From an uncultured Vampirovibrio sp. (lineage in GTDB: Bacteria; Cyanobacteriota; Vampirovibrionia; Gastranaerophilales; Gastranaerophilaceae): a DNA stretch of 64,000 nt. Both the position numbers and the translations under genes were made by a program. Positions 16,520 through 25,838 of this stretch are shown here, one piece after another; the first letter of the stretch is position 1, and every line of letters starts with the position of its first letter. The notes under the pieces are model-generated. The model saw nothing but the letters and a program-made list of their open reading frames with translations, had not been told where the DNA came from and ran no database searches. The stretch is from assembly GCA_910577395.1 (NCBI GenBank), contig CAJTLG010000006.1, forward strand, positions 33,899 through 97,898. Reading direction: 5' to 3'.

Positions 16520-17488
16520 TCACAAACCCTTTTTCCTGTACCCGTAATCTTTTGATACCACGCGTCCGATACCCGCTATCTTTTCGCTAATGCCAATGAT
16601 ACGTGCTTTATTTGGATAAATTTCATATTTTTTTCCGTAATCCGCCATTGTAACATTTGGCATAATTACATTTGCACCGCACTGAAGTGCAATTATCCTG
16701 CCGTTTGGGTGCAGCGTTTCCATAGCAGTCGTTGCGGGTATATTTATATCCTTCAATAATATCCTTGCAAGCGCCATAACCTTGAGTGCCAATGTAAAAT
16801 CACCTGCCTTGACCTCTGCAAGCCCCGTATCAGGATGTGGTATAAAGGGACCTATACCCACCATATCAGCTCCAATTTCTTTAAAAAACAAAATATCATC
16901 CGCCAAAGATTCAATTCTTTGCCCAGGAAGCCCCACAAGACATCCTGTACCAACCTCATACCCCAAATCCTTTAAATCCCTTAAACACCTTATGCGGTTT
17001 TCAAAGCTCATCCCCGGATGCATTTTAGCATACAGCTCCTTATCCGTGGTTTCAATTCTTATTAAATACCTGTCTGCACCTGCCTCCTTAAACGCCTCAT
17101 AATCTTCTCTCGGTCTTTCACCTATGCTTAAGGTAAGTGCCGTATCAAATTTCTTAATTTCGGATATTATTTTGTACATTATATCAACAGTGAAATAGTT
17201 ATCCTCGCCGGATTGTAAAACTATTGTTTTATAGCCGGCATCAATTGCATTTTTTGCATTCAGAATTATATCTTCAGGTGAAATTCTGTATCTTTCAATA
17301 TTTTTATTGTCAGCGCAAATTCCGCAATACTTACACTTGCATTTGCAGATATTTGAAAATTCAATAAGCCCGCGAAGATAAACTTCATCCCCAACATTTT
17401 CACGCCTTATTTTATCCGCAAGGTTAAAAAGCTCATCGTTTCCGGCATTATCATTTAATATGTTGATTATTTCTTTTTTTAAAAACAT
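16520..17488 (-). CDS. hydE: [FeFe]-hydrogenase H-cluster maturase HydE
   Basis: 322 aa radical SAM enzyme that acts in building the dithiolate-bridged diiron subcluster of [FeFe]-hydrogenase. The first cluster motif is C48, C52 and C55 (CKCKCKYCG). LQSGED, the IGERPREDYEAFKEAGADRYLIRIET-type region, VGLPGQ and GIGPFIPHP segments are characteristic of HydE rather than of BioB or PylB. The start ATG lies in the 285-bp divergent region shared with nrdD. HydF, HydG and the hydrogenase itself are not in the window. Confidence 0.92.
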   Translation of the reverse strand: MFLKKEIINILNDNAGNDELFNLADKIRRENVGDEVYLRGLIEFSNICKCKCKYCGICADNKNIERYRISPEDIILNAKNAIDAGYKTIVLQSGEDNYFTVDIMYKIISEIKKFDTALTLSIGERPREDYEAFKEAGADRYLIRIETTDKELYAKMHPGMSFENRIRCLRDLKDLGYEVGTGCLVGLPGQRIESLADDILFFKEIGADMVGIGPFIPHPDTGLAEVKAGDFTLALKVMALARILLKDINIPATTAMETLHPNGRIIALQCGANVIMPNVTMADYGKKYEIYPNKARIIGISEKIAGIGRVVSKDYGYRKKGL

Positions 17489-17609
17489 AATTGTTACTTT
17501 ATATTATTAAACAATTGTAAACATTACAATATTATTAAGATAAATTTTCCAAGCCTGGTATAAGTATGCAGATTTTTGTAAAAAAATCATATAAAAACAC
17601 TGTACACCA

Positions 17610-17768
17610 TGCCAAAGTTTTTTGATAAGATTGTAAAAAGATTAGAGGAAAGAAGGGTGAAAATCCCACACTGGTCCGCAGCCGTGAGAGTCGGAATGCT
17701 TTAATCTTTTAGGGATTACAAACCTCGAGACAGGAAGACAACTTTCTGCCTTTTTCAGAAAAAAGGAG
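17610..17768 (+). promoter_or_regulatory. Cobalamin (B12) riboswitch in front of nrdD
   Basis: The conserved core is present: GGTGAAAATCCCACACTGG (from 17656, reading within AAGGGTGAAAATCCC...), then TCCGCAGCCGTGAG and a closing stem aaaagatta (17636-17644) with taatctttt (17702-17710). A CAGGAAGAC...CTGCC segment (17730-17750) matches the 3' kissing-loop region. CCTTTTT (17749-17755) can pair with AAAAAAGG (17759-17766), which would hide the AAGGAG ribosome site, so control is probably at translation. The 5' boundary is uncertain. Confidence 0.85.
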
Positions 17769-17773
17769 TAAAA

Positions 17774-20050
17774 ATGAAGGAATTACGGGAAGAGAGAACT
17801 GTAGGCCTTAGTGAACAATCTAAGGTTTCGCCATTTAGTACCAGCAATGCAGCAACAAAGCCAAATTTTGCAGATTTAAGCGCAGGACTTGGCAAGGTTG
17901 TAGACCTTACGCCAAAACATCTTTTAAAAGATATCAAAATCATTAAAAAAGACGGCACAAAGGAAGAATACGACGTCAGAAAAGTTGTAAATGCAGTTAA
18001 AAAATCAGCTGCAAGAATGCTTGTGGAATTTTCAGATAAAGAACTGGCAGAAATCAGCAATTTTGTTGACAACAGTGTATTAAAGATGAAACAAACCGAG
18101 ATTGAAATCTTTACTATGCACTGTATTGTTGAAAATGCCCTTGAAGTTTTAAACCCGAAAGTTGCAAAAAGCTATAGAAACTATAGAAACTATAAAATTG
18201 ATTTTGTTGATATGCTTGATAAAGTATACCAAGAAAGCCAAAAGATTATGTATATAGGGGACAAGGAAAACTCAAATGCAGATTCCGCCCTTGTTTCAAC
18301 AAAACGCTCCCTTATTTTTAACCAACTAAATAAAGAACTTTATAAAAAATTCTTTTTAACAGTTCCTGAATTACAAGCTATAAGGGACGGATACATTTAT
18401 ATCCACGATATGTCCGCAAGACGTGACACCATGAACTGCTGCCTGTTTGATGTTGCAAATGTTCTAAAAGGCGGTTTTGAAATGGGTAACCTTTGGTACA
18501 ATGAACCAAAAACACTTGAAGTAGCCTTTGATGTTATAGGTGATATTGTTATGGCGGCTGCAAGCCAACAATATGGCGGTTTTACAGTGCCTGAGGTTGA
18601 TAAAATTCTTGCCCCGTATGCTGAAAAAACATATGAAAAAAAATATCAAAAATATATTGATTTAGGAATATCAGAAGAAAGGGCAAAAGAAGAAGCCCTT
18701 AAAGATGTTGAAAAAGACTACCATGACGGTTTCCAGGGGTGGGAATATAAATTCAACACGGTTGCATCATCCCGCGGTGACTATCCCTTTATCACGGTAA
18801 CTATGGGGCTTGGTACAGATAGATTTGAAAAAATGGCATCCAAAATGATACTTGAGGTGCGGGCTGCAGGACAAGGTAGAAAAGGAAATAAAAAACCTGT
18901 TCTTTTCCCCAAGGTTGTATTCCTTTATGATGAGGAACTCCATGGAGAAGGAGGCGAACTAAGAGACATTTTTGAAGCAGGTATTGAATGTTCTAAAAAG
19001 GCGATGTACCCTGATTGGCTTTCTTTAACGGGCGAAGGATATGTTGCAAGTATCTATAAAAAATATAAAAAAGTAATTTCTCCTATGGGCTGCAGAGCCT
19101 TTCTTTCTCCTTGGTTTGAAAGAGGCGGAATGACCCCTGCGGATAATGATGATACACCTGTTTTTGTGGGCAGATTTAACATTGGCGCTATCAGCCTTCA
19201 TTTACCAATGATTTATGCCAAAGCCAAAAAAGAAGGTAAAGATTTTTATGAAGTGCTTGATTATTATTTAGAGATGATTAGACAAATCCATATAAGAACT
19301 TATGATTATCTTGGCGAAATGCGTGCATCAATTAACCCGCTTGCTTTTTGCGAAGGCGGTTTCTATGGCGGAAATCTTGGAATCCACGATAAAATTAAAC
19401 CTCTTCTAAAATCAGCCACAGCCTCTTTTGGAATTACTGCATTAAATGAATTGCAGGAAATCCATAACCAAAAATCGCTTGTTGAAGACGGCACTTTTGC
19501 AATTGAGGTTATGGAATATATAAACAAAAAAATTGTCGAATTTAAAGAAAAAGACGGAAATCTGTATGCAATATACGGAACACCTGCTGAAAACCTTTGC
19601 GGCCTTCAAATAAAACAATTCAGAAAAAAATACGGCCAGGTAAATAAAGTTTCAGATAAAGGTTATGTTTCAAACAGTTTTCATTGCCACGTATCTGAAA
19701 ACATAGGACCAATTGAAAAACAAGACCTTGAAAAAAGATTTTGGGACCTTTTAAACGGCGGAAAAATTCAATATGTAAAATACCCTGTTTCATATAACAC
19801 AAAGGCCATTGAAACACTTGTAACAAGGGCTATGAATATGGGCTTTTATGAAGGTGTAAATCTATCTCTTGCGTATTGCGATGATTGCGGTCATCAGGAA
19901 CTTTCAATGGATATTTGCCCAAAATGCGGCAGTAAAAACCTCACCAAAATTGACAGAATGAATGGCTACCTTTCCTATTCAAGGGTTAAAGGTGACACCC
20001 GCCTTAATGAGGCAAAAATGGAAGAAATAGCCGATAGAGTGAGCATGTAA
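17774..20050 (+). CDS. nrdD: Anaerobic (class III) ribonucleoside-triphosphate reductase
   Basis: 758 aa. It reduces ribonucleotides to deoxyribonucleotides without oxygen using a glycyl radical. An ATP-cone regulatory domain spans about 50-140. The catalytic core includes the YIYIHDM segment near 213-219. A zinc site CDDC...CPKC lies near 700-718, and the radical glycine is G731 in RMNGYL. The first ~45 residues are a poorly conserved extension. The activase gene nrdG overlaps the stop by one base (TAATG). The B12 riboswitch upstream predicts repression when cobalamin is plentiful, which would make sense if a B12-dependent class II reductase exists elsewhere in the genome. Confidence 0.96.
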   Translation: MKELREERTVGLSEQSKVSPFSTSNAATKPNFADLSAGLGKVVDLTPKHLLKDIKIIKKDGTKEEYDVRKVVNAVKKSAARMLVEFSDKELAEISNFVDNSVLKMKQTEIEIFTMHCIVENALEVLNPKVAKSYRNYRNYKIDFVDMLDKVYQESQKIMYIGDKENSNADSALVSTKRSLIFNQLNKELYKKFFLTVPELQAIRDGYIYIHDMSARRDTMNCCLFDVANVLKGGFEMGNLWYNEPKTLEVAFDVIGDIVMAAASQQYGGFTVPEVDKILAPYAEKTYEKKYQKYIDLGISEERAKEEALKDVEKDYHDGFQGWEYKFNTVASSRGDYPFITVTMGLGTDRFEKMASKMILEVRAAGQGRKGNKKPVLFPKVVFLYDEELHGEGGELRDIFEAGIECSKKAMYPDWLSLTGEGYVASIYKKYKKVISPMGCRAFLSPWFERGGMTPADNDDTPVFVGRFNIGAISLHLPMIYAKAKKEGKDFYEVLDYYLEMIRQIHIRTYDYLGEMRASINPLAFCEGGFYGGNLGIHDKIKPLLKSATASFGITALNELQEIHNQKSLVEDGTFAIEVMEYINKKIVEFKEKDGNLYAIYGTPAENLCGLQIKQFRKKYGQVNKVSDKGYVSNSFHCHVSENIGPIEKQDLEKRFWDLLNGGKIQYVKYPVSYNTKAIETLVTRAMNMGFYEGVNLSLAYCDDCGHQELSMDICPKCGSKNLTKIDRMNGYLSYSRVKGDTRLNEAKMEEIADRVSM

Positions 20051-20538
20051 TGAACTACCACAATATAACTAAGGAAGATATGCTAAATGGTGACGGCATA
20101 AGGGTTGTTTTATGGGTTTCAGGGTGCGAGCACCACTGTAAAAACTGCCATAACCCAATCACTTGGGATAAAAATGACGGCCTGCCTTTTGATAAAAAAG
20201 CAGAAGAAGAACTTTTTGAAGCACTTTCAAAACCGCATATAGAAGGTATAACATTCTCGGGCGGCGACCCTCTTGCACCATATAATAAAAATGAAGTAAT
20301 GAGGCTTGTTAAAAAATGCCGTAACACTTACCCGAGTAAATCAATATGGCTGTATACCGGATACTTGTGGGAAGAAATTAAAGATACTGAAGGCATTTTG
20401 GATATCGACATCCTGGCTGACGGCGAATTTATGGAAGATTTAAAAGACAATAACCTTGAATGGGTCGGAAGCTCAAATCAACGAGTGATTGACGTTAAAG
20501 GAACATTAAAAACCGGCAGTATTGTATTACACGTTTAA
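20050..20538 (+). CDS. nrdG: Anaerobic ribonucleotide reductase activating protein
   Basis: 162 aa radical SAM activase that installs the glycyl radical on NrdD. The cluster motif is C26, C30 and C33 (CEHHCKNC), followed by the SGGDPL SAM loop. Length and motif match NrdG. Its ATG overlaps the nrdD stop codon, giving coupled translation. It ends tail to tail with rfbA, overlapping by 12 bp. Confidence 0.95.
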   Translation: MNYHNITKEDMLNGDGIRVVLWVSGCEHHCKNCHNPITWDKNDGLPFDKKAEEELFEALSKPHIEGITFSGGDPLAPYNKNEVMRLVKKCRNTYPSKSIWLYTGYLWEEIKDTEGILDIDILADGEFMEDLKDNNLEWVGSSNQRVIDVKGTLKTGSIVLHV

Positions 20539-21402
20539 TAAACGCCTTATGTACTCATAGTATTCATTATTTTTGTAGCTTGCTATAGAATTTAAAAGCT
20601 GTTCTTTTGTAACAAAACCCATTCTATATGCCACCTCTTCAAGGCAGGCTATTTTAATACCCTGGTTTTCTTCAATTGTTTGAACGTATTGCCCTGCCTG
20701 CAAAAGCGATTTATGGGTACCGGTATCAAGCCATGCAAAACCCCGCCCGAAAAGCTCTACGTTTAATTTACCGCATTCAAGATAAATTCTGTTTAAATCA
20801 GTTATTTCAAGCTCACCCCTTTTAGAGGGTTTCAAGTTTTTTGCATACTCAACAACCTTGTTATCGTAAAAATATAATCCGGTCACTGCAAAATTTGATT
20901 TTGGATTAACAGGTTTTTCTTCTATTGAAATAGCCTTATTGTTTTTATCAAATTCTACCACCCCAAACCTTTGCGGGTCACGAACCTGATACCCAAAAAC
21001 TGTTGCACCAAGCCCGTTTTGTGCATTTTTACAAGCTTTTTTCAACATTGAAGAAAAATTCTGCCCATAAAAAATATTATCTCCAAGAACAAGAGCTACA
21101 GAATCATCCCCAATAAATTCCTCCCCAAGAATAAATGCCTGCGCCAAGCCGTCAGGCGAAGGCTGCACCTTGTATGAAAAGTTTACACCAAATTGGTGCC
21201 CGTCCCCTAAAAGCTTTTCAAAATTTGGCAAATCCGAAGGGGTAGAAATTATTAATACATCACGAATTCCTGCAAGCATTAAAACAGAAACAGGGTAATA
21301 AACCATAGGTTTATCATAAATCGGCAAAAGCTGTTTTGAAACAGTCATTGTGCTTGGATAAAGCCTGGTACCGGAGCCTCCGGCAAGAACAATCCCCTTC
21401 AT
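20527..21402 (-). CDS. rfbA: Glucose-1-phosphate thymidylyltransferase
   Basis: 291 aa. It joins dTTP and glucose-1-phosphate to give dTDP-glucose, the entry step to dTDP-rhamnose and to 3-amino-3,6-dideoxy sugars. The nucleotide-binding GGSGTRLYP is at 8-16, KQLLPIYDKPM follows, and LGDNIFYG sits near 107-114. Full family length. It is the last gene of rfbC-rfbB-rfbD-rfbA and overlaps rfbD by 4 bp. Confidence 0.97.
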   Translation of the reverse strand: MKGIVLAGGSGTRLYPSTMTVSKQLLPIYDKPMVYYPVSVLMLAGIRDVLIISTPSDLPNFEKLLGDGHQFGVNFSYKVQPSPDGLAQAFILGEEFIGDDSVALVLGDNIFYGQNFSSMLKKACKNAQNGLGATVFGYQVRDPQRFGVVEFDKNNKAISIEEKPVNPKSNFAVTGLYFYDNKVVEYAKNLKPSKRGELEITDLNRIYLECGKLNVELFGRGFAWLDTGTHKSLLQAGQYVQTIEENQGIKIACLEEVAYRMGFVTKEQLLNSIASYKNNEYYEYIRRLLNV

Positions 21403-22229
21403 GATTTCTTTTCTTCCTTCCTAAGCTTTATATAATCCGCAAGCGCCTCTTGCCATGGTCTAAGTATTCCGTTATTTTCCATAACACTGTAACCGGGTCT
21501 TTTAGCGGGGCGCGGAAATTCTTCCGTAGTACAGGGTTTTAAATTCACATCCAAATCCGCTAATTTAAATATTTCTTTACTAAACCCATACCAGCTTGTT
21601 TTACCTCCGCCGCAAAGATGATAAACTCCGTATGGCTTATTCAAAAGTTTTAAAATTCCGTTTACCAAATCAACAGTCCAGGTGGGGCATCCAATCTGGT
21701 CATCCACAACCTTTATTTCAGGCTTATCCGCTAGCGCAATCATTGTTTCAACAAAATTTTTCCCGTGAATTCCATACAGCCAGCTTGTACGCGTTATATA
21801 ATGTTTTTCACAATATTTTTTAACAGCAAGCTCACCCTGATATTTTGTAAGCCCGTAAACGCTTTGAGGATTAGGCTCATCCTCTGGTAAATACGGAGTG
21901 CACTTTGTACCGTCAAAAACATAGTCTGTTGATATATACACCATGGTTGCGCCTATATCGCTTGCTGCACGCGCAACATTTTCAGTACCTTCAACATTTA
22001 ACTTGGCGGCACCTTCCTTGTCTTCTTCTGCCTTATCTACATTGGTATAAGCCGCACAGTGCACAACCATGTCAGGGTGCGTTTCACAAAACATTTTATC
22101 AACAGCATTTTTATCAAGAATGTTGAGTGTACTATAATCTGTCGGTATTACAAAACACCCGATATCCTCTAAAATTGGGCATAAATCCTGCCCAAACATA
22201 CCATTTGCCCCGGTTACAAGAACCTTCAC
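21399..22229 (-). CDS. rfbD: dTDP-4-dehydrorhamnose reductase
   Basis: 276 aa extended short-chain dehydrogenase that performs the last step to dTDP-L-rhamnose. The NAD(P) motif GANGMFG is near 7-13, STDYVFDG near 100-107, and the catalytic YGLTK near 126-130. The WTVDL and GVYHLCG segments are typical. Overlaps of 4 bp on each side tie it to rfbB and rfbA. Confidence 0.96.
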   Translation of the reverse strand: MKVLVTGANGMFGQDLCPILEDIGCFVIPTDYSTLNILDKNAVDKMFCETHPDMVVHCAAYTNVDKAEEDKEGAAKLNVEGTENVARAASDIGATMVYISTDYVFDGTKCTPYLPEDEPNPQSVYGLTKYQGELAVKKYCEKHYITRTSWLYGIHGKNFVETMIALADKPEIKVVDDQIGCPTWTVDLVNGILKLLNKPYGVYHLCGGGKTSWYGFSKEIFKLADLDVNLKPCTTEEFPRPAKRPGYSVMENNGILRPWQEALADYIKLRKEEKKS

Positions 22230-23206
22230 ACTAAACTCGCTTTCTTATTTTCAATATTTTGCATCCACTCTTGATTATTTAAATACCAATCTATGGTTAG
22301 TTTTATACCCTCTTCAAAAGTAATTGAAGGTGACCAACCAAGCTCTGATGTTATTTTATCATTTGAAATAGCGTATCTTCTATCATGCCCCAACCTGTCT
22401 TCAACATATTGAATATGGCTTTCATCTTTACCCATAGCATTTAAAATAAGCTTTGTAATTTCCATGTTTGTTTTTTCATTATGTCCACCAATATTATAAA
22501 CTTCACCTATTTTGCCTTTATGGAGCACAACATCGATTGCCTCACAGTGGTCATAAACATACAACCAATCCCTTACATTCAGCCCGTCACCGTAAACAGG
22601 CACTTTTTCATTTTTTAAAAGTTTTGATATAAAAAACGGAATTAATTTTTCAGGATACTGATAGGGTCCGTAATTATTAGAGCACCTTGTATTTAAAACA
22701 GGCATTTTATAAGTTTCAAAATAGGCGCGCACAAGCATATCTGCCCCGGCTTTTGAAGCTGAATACGGGCTGTTTGGCGCAAGAGAAGTTGTTTCATAAA
22801 AATACCCCGTTTTTCCAAGAGTACCATATACTTCATCCGTTGAAACCTGCAAGAATCTATCTACCCCTAATTCTTTGGCAGCCTGAAGAAGATTTAATGT
22901 GCCCTGAACATTGGTTTCAATAAAAATTTCCGGGTGTTTAATTGAATTATCAACATGAGATTCTGCCGCAAAATTTACAACACAATCAACTTCACTCATT
23001 AATTCACGAACCAGATTTCTGTCGCAGATATTTCCATGAACAAATTTATAATTAGCGTTATCCTTTATATCGTCAAGATTTTCAATATTCCCCGCATAAG
23101 TTAGCGCATCAAGATTTATAATCTTGTAATCAGGGTGCTTTTTTAAAATGTGCCTTGCAAAACAAGACCCTATAAATCCTGCACCACCCGTTACCAGCAA
23201 TTTCAT
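22226..23206 (-). CDS. rfbB: dTDP-glucose 4,6-dehydratase
   Basis: 326 aa from the ATG at 23206, which reads MKLLVTGGAGFIG and follows an AAGGAG. A longer in-frame start at 23251 would lie inside rfbC and is unlikely. The enzyme converts dTDP-glucose to dTDP-4-keto-6-deoxyglucose, the branch point for rhamnose and for the FdtA pathway encoded further upstream on this strand. The catalytic YSASK and STDEVYG motifs are present. Confidence 0.96.
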   Translation of the reverse strand: MKLLVTGGAGFIGSCFARHILKKHPDYKIINLDALTYAGNIENLDDIKDNANYKFVHGNICDRNLVRELMSEVDCVVNFAAESHVDNSIKHPEIFIETNVQGTLNLLQAAKELGVDRFLQVSTDEVYGTLGKTGYFYETTSLAPNSPYSASKAGADMLVRAYFETYKMPVLNTRCSNNYGPYQYPEKLIPFFISKLLKNEKVPVYGDGLNVRDWLYVYDHCEAIDVVLHKGKIGEVYNIGGHNEKTNMEITKLILNAMGKDESHIQYVEDRLGHDRRYAISNDKITSELGWSPSITFEEGIKLTIDWYLNNQEWMQNIENKKASLV

Positions 23207-23222
23207 CCTTAAAAATCTCCTT

Positions 23223-23780
23223 TTAGATAAGCTCACTCTTATTGATTTCACTTAATTTTGGCTGTTTCATATCCTTATCGGATAATATAGGTTCAAAATC
23301 AATTTCCCAATCAATATTTATATCTTTATCAGACCACAAAATCCCTCTATCTGCAAGGGGATTATATTCACCAGATGCTTTGTATAAAAGCTCTGCCTCA
23401 TCCGATAAAACCACAAACCCATGCGCAAACCCATCCGGTATAAAAAGCATATTTTTATTTTCTTCGGATAATTCAACCTTAACATAATTGCCAAATGTTT
23501 TGGAATTTGGCCTTATGTCAACTGCTACATCAAAAATTCTGCCTCTTGAACACCTTACAAGCTTTGCCTGTCCGTATGGTTTTGCCTGATAATGAAGTCC
23601 GCGAAGCACATGTGCAGATGATTTTGAATGGTTATCCTGATTAAATTCAACAGTTATTCCGTTTTCAAAAAAATCAGATTTTTTGTAACTTTCCATAAAA
23701 AAACCACGATTATCCCCAAAAACCTTGGGCTTCACTAAAATTACATCTTCAATTTTTTGCTTTATAAATTCAAACGGCAT
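23223..23780 (-). CDS. rfbC: dTDP-4-dehydrorhamnose 3,5-epimerase
   Basis: 185 aa cupin-fold epimerase. DNRGFFMESY, GLHYQ and the FIPDGFAHGF segment are family signatures, and the His of LRGLHYQ is catalytic. It makes the L-configured intermediate for RfbD. It is the first of the four rhamnose genes and is preceded by a GAGG ribosome site. Confidence 0.96.
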   Translation of the reverse strand: MPFEFIKQKIEDVILVKPKVFGDNRGFFMESYKKSDFFENGITVEFNQDNHSKSSAHVLRGLHYQAKPYGQAKLVRCSRGRIFDVAVDIRPNSKTFGNYVKVELSEENKNMLFIPDGFAHGFVVLSDEAELLYKASGEYNPLADRGILWSDKDINIDWEIDFEPILSDKDMKQPKLSEINKSELI

Positions 23781-23795
23781 ATATTTTTCCTCATC

Positions 23796-24755
23796 TTACT
23801 TTGCGTACTCTGCAATCTTTATATTTAAAAACTTTATAATCTTTTTCTTTGTAAATCCAATTTTAGAGGTTGAAATTTCAAAAATAAACGGTACCCCTTG
23901 TTTTTTATAGCACACACCATTTTTTAAAATATTATTAATGTCGGGTGTTATTTCTGATTTATCAATATTCTTGAGAATATCTAGTTCATATTGAAAAGTT
24001 TTATCTGTTATTTTGCGCATCTTTTCTATATTCGCCATTGTATTTTTACCATGCCAGCGATAAGAAAATAAAATTTTGTTAATATATTTCATTTTTGCAT
24101 ATTTTGAAATTTGCAGCATAAGCCACCAATCTTCAAGGGGTGCCTCGGGTGTAAATTGCCCAATGCTATCAAAAATTGATTTTCTTATCAAATATCCGTT
24201 TGGAATATAATTTCCAAGATATAAGGTTTCATACTTTCCAAAGTTTGTTTCTTTAAATTTAGAATTTTTATAAGATAATTGTTCTGCGTAAGTTTTGAAC
24301 CTTGCCTTATTTAAATCATAAACAAGACTGTCATTTTTATCTTTATAACATTTGATACCACTTGCATCAATAAACTCGCTATCGCCAACAACAAGTGCAT
24401 AATCAGGATATCTTTCCAAAAATTCAATCTCTTCTTTAATGGCATCCGGTTTTGAAATATCATCTGACGCTACAAGATAGATATATTTACCTTTTGCTAA
24501 CGAAACAAGTTTATTTAAAGTTTTACATGTTCCTTCGTTTTCTTTAGTTTCAAAATGAACTCTTGCAAACCTTTTTTTGCATACGTCTTGTAATTCAACA
24601 ATTTTTTGCCAGGTAGAATCTTTTGACCCGTCATCAATAACAATTAGTTCAATGTTTTGATAAGTTTGATTAATGATTGATTTAATGGTTTCTTGAACAT
24701 ATTCCTGATGATTGTATGCAGGAATTATTACTGAAACCAAAGAGCTAATACCCAT
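23796..24755 (-). CDS. GT2 glycosyltransferase
   Basis: 319 aa. Family 2 domain with SVIIPAYN near 8-15 and VASDD near 95-99, where an ASDD replaces the usual DSDD. The ETIKSIINQTYQNIELIVIDDGS stretch is typical. The C-terminus carries KKIIKFLNIKI, a short basic amphipathic stretch that may contact the membrane. Overlaps the aminotransferase gene by 11 bp. Confidence 0.85.
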   Translation of the reverse strand: MGISSLVSVIIPAYNHQEYVQETIKSIINQTYQNIELIVIDDGSKDSTWQKIVELQDVCKKRFARVHFETKENEGTCKTLNKLVSLAKGKYIYLVASDDISKPDAIKEEIEFLERYPDYALVVGDSEFIDASGIKCYKDKNDSLVYDLNKARFKTYAEQLSYKNSKFKETNFGKYETLYLGNYIPNGYLIRKSIFDSIGQFTPEAPLEDWWLMLQISKYAKMKYINKILFSYRWHGKNTMANIEKMRKITDKTFQYELDILKNIDKSEITPDINNILKNGVCYKKQGVPFIFEISTSKIGFTKKKIIKFLNIKIAEYAK

Positions 24756-25830
24756 TAATCACCTCAACCACTTTTTTAACCTCATCATCTTCCATAACGG
24801 GTGAAATCGGAAGACTTAAAATTGTTTTATGAATTTCTTCCGTTACAGGAAAACTTAAATTATTCCATTCTTTATAGCATTCCTGTTTATGGGGGGGGGT
24901 AGGGTAATGTATAAGGGTTTGTATGTCATTTTCGGTTAAATAATTTTGAAGTTTATCTCTATCTTTTGTGCGCACGGCAAAAATATGCCAAACATGGGCA
25001 TTTTCGCTATAGGTTTCAGGCAAGATAATTTCAGGATTTTTAATATTCTCTTTGTAATATTTTGAAATTTCCCTGCGGCACATATTGTCTGCATCCAAAT
25101 GTTTTAATTTCACATCCAAAACTGCAGCCTGAATTTCATCAAGCCTTGAATTTATTCCTTTATAAATATTATGGTATTTAACATTTGAACCATAGTTTCT
25201 TATGGCGCGGATTTTTGCTGCTAATTCATCATCATTTGTAGTGATGCATCCACCATCCCCGAGGCACCCAAGGTTTTTCCCGGGATAAAAACTAAATCCG
25301 CTTGCATCCCCAAGATTTCCGGTTTTTTTACCGTTATACATTGCGCCATGGGCTTGAGCTGAATCTTCGATTATTTTAAGGCCATACCGGTTTGTAATAT
25401 CCCAAATTTTTTCCGTTTGAACAGCCTGCCCGTAAAGGTGAACCACCATGATAGCCTTGGTTTTAGGAGTTATAGCTGCCTCGATTAAATCAGGATTGAT
25501 ATTATAAGTTTTAATATCAGGCTCTACCAGAACCGGAATACAACCATTCATAGTAATTGCCAAAATACTTGCAATATAAGTATTTGCAGGAACAATAATC
25601 TCGTCTCCGTCTTTAAACCCATAGCCTTTAATAATCAAATTTAAAGCATCAAGGCCGTTAGCACATCCAATGCAGTGCCTTACCCCGCAAAACTTTGCAA
25701 AATTATTTTCAAATGTTTCATCTTCTTTCCCGAGCAGATACCACCCGCTATCAAGCACTTTTTTAATTCTAAGGTCAATTTCATTTCGAAAACGTTCATT
25801 TATTTTATGCAAATCTAAAAATTTAATCAT
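24745..25830 (-). CDS. fdtB: DegT/DnrJ/EryC1 sugar aminotransferase (FdtB/QdtB-like)
   Basis: 361 aa PLP enzyme. The PLP lysine is K185 in FYPGKNLG and D156 in EDSAQAHGA binds the pyridine nitrogen. GCANGLDAL and the SRLDEIQAA segment are family hallmarks. With the FdtA-like isomerase and a hexapeptide acetyltransferase encoded upstream on the same strand, it likely transfers an amino group to C3 of dTDP-3-keto-6-deoxyhexose. Whether the sugar is Fuc3N or Qui3N cannot be read from sequence. A run of nine C (G on the coding strand) near 24892-24900 lies within the gene. Confidence 0.85.
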   Translation of the reverse strand: MIKFLDLHKINERFRNEIDLRIKKVLDSGWYLLGKEDETFENNFAKFCGVRHCIGCANGLDALNLIIKGYGFKDGDEIIVPANTYIASILAITMNGCIPVLVEPDIKTYNINPDLIEAAITPKTKAIMVVHLYGQAVQTEKIWDITNRYGLKIIEDSAQAHGAMYNGKKTGNLGDASGFSFYPGKNLGCLGDGGCITTNDDELAAKIRAIRNYGSNVKYHNIYKGINSRLDEIQAAVLDVKLKHLDADNMCRREISKYYKENIKNPEIILPETYSENAHVWHIFAVRTKDRDKLQNYLTENDIQTLIHYPTPPHKQECYKEWNNLSFPVTEEIHKTILSLPISPVMEDDEVKKVVEVINGY

Positions 25831-25838
25831 TCAAACTC

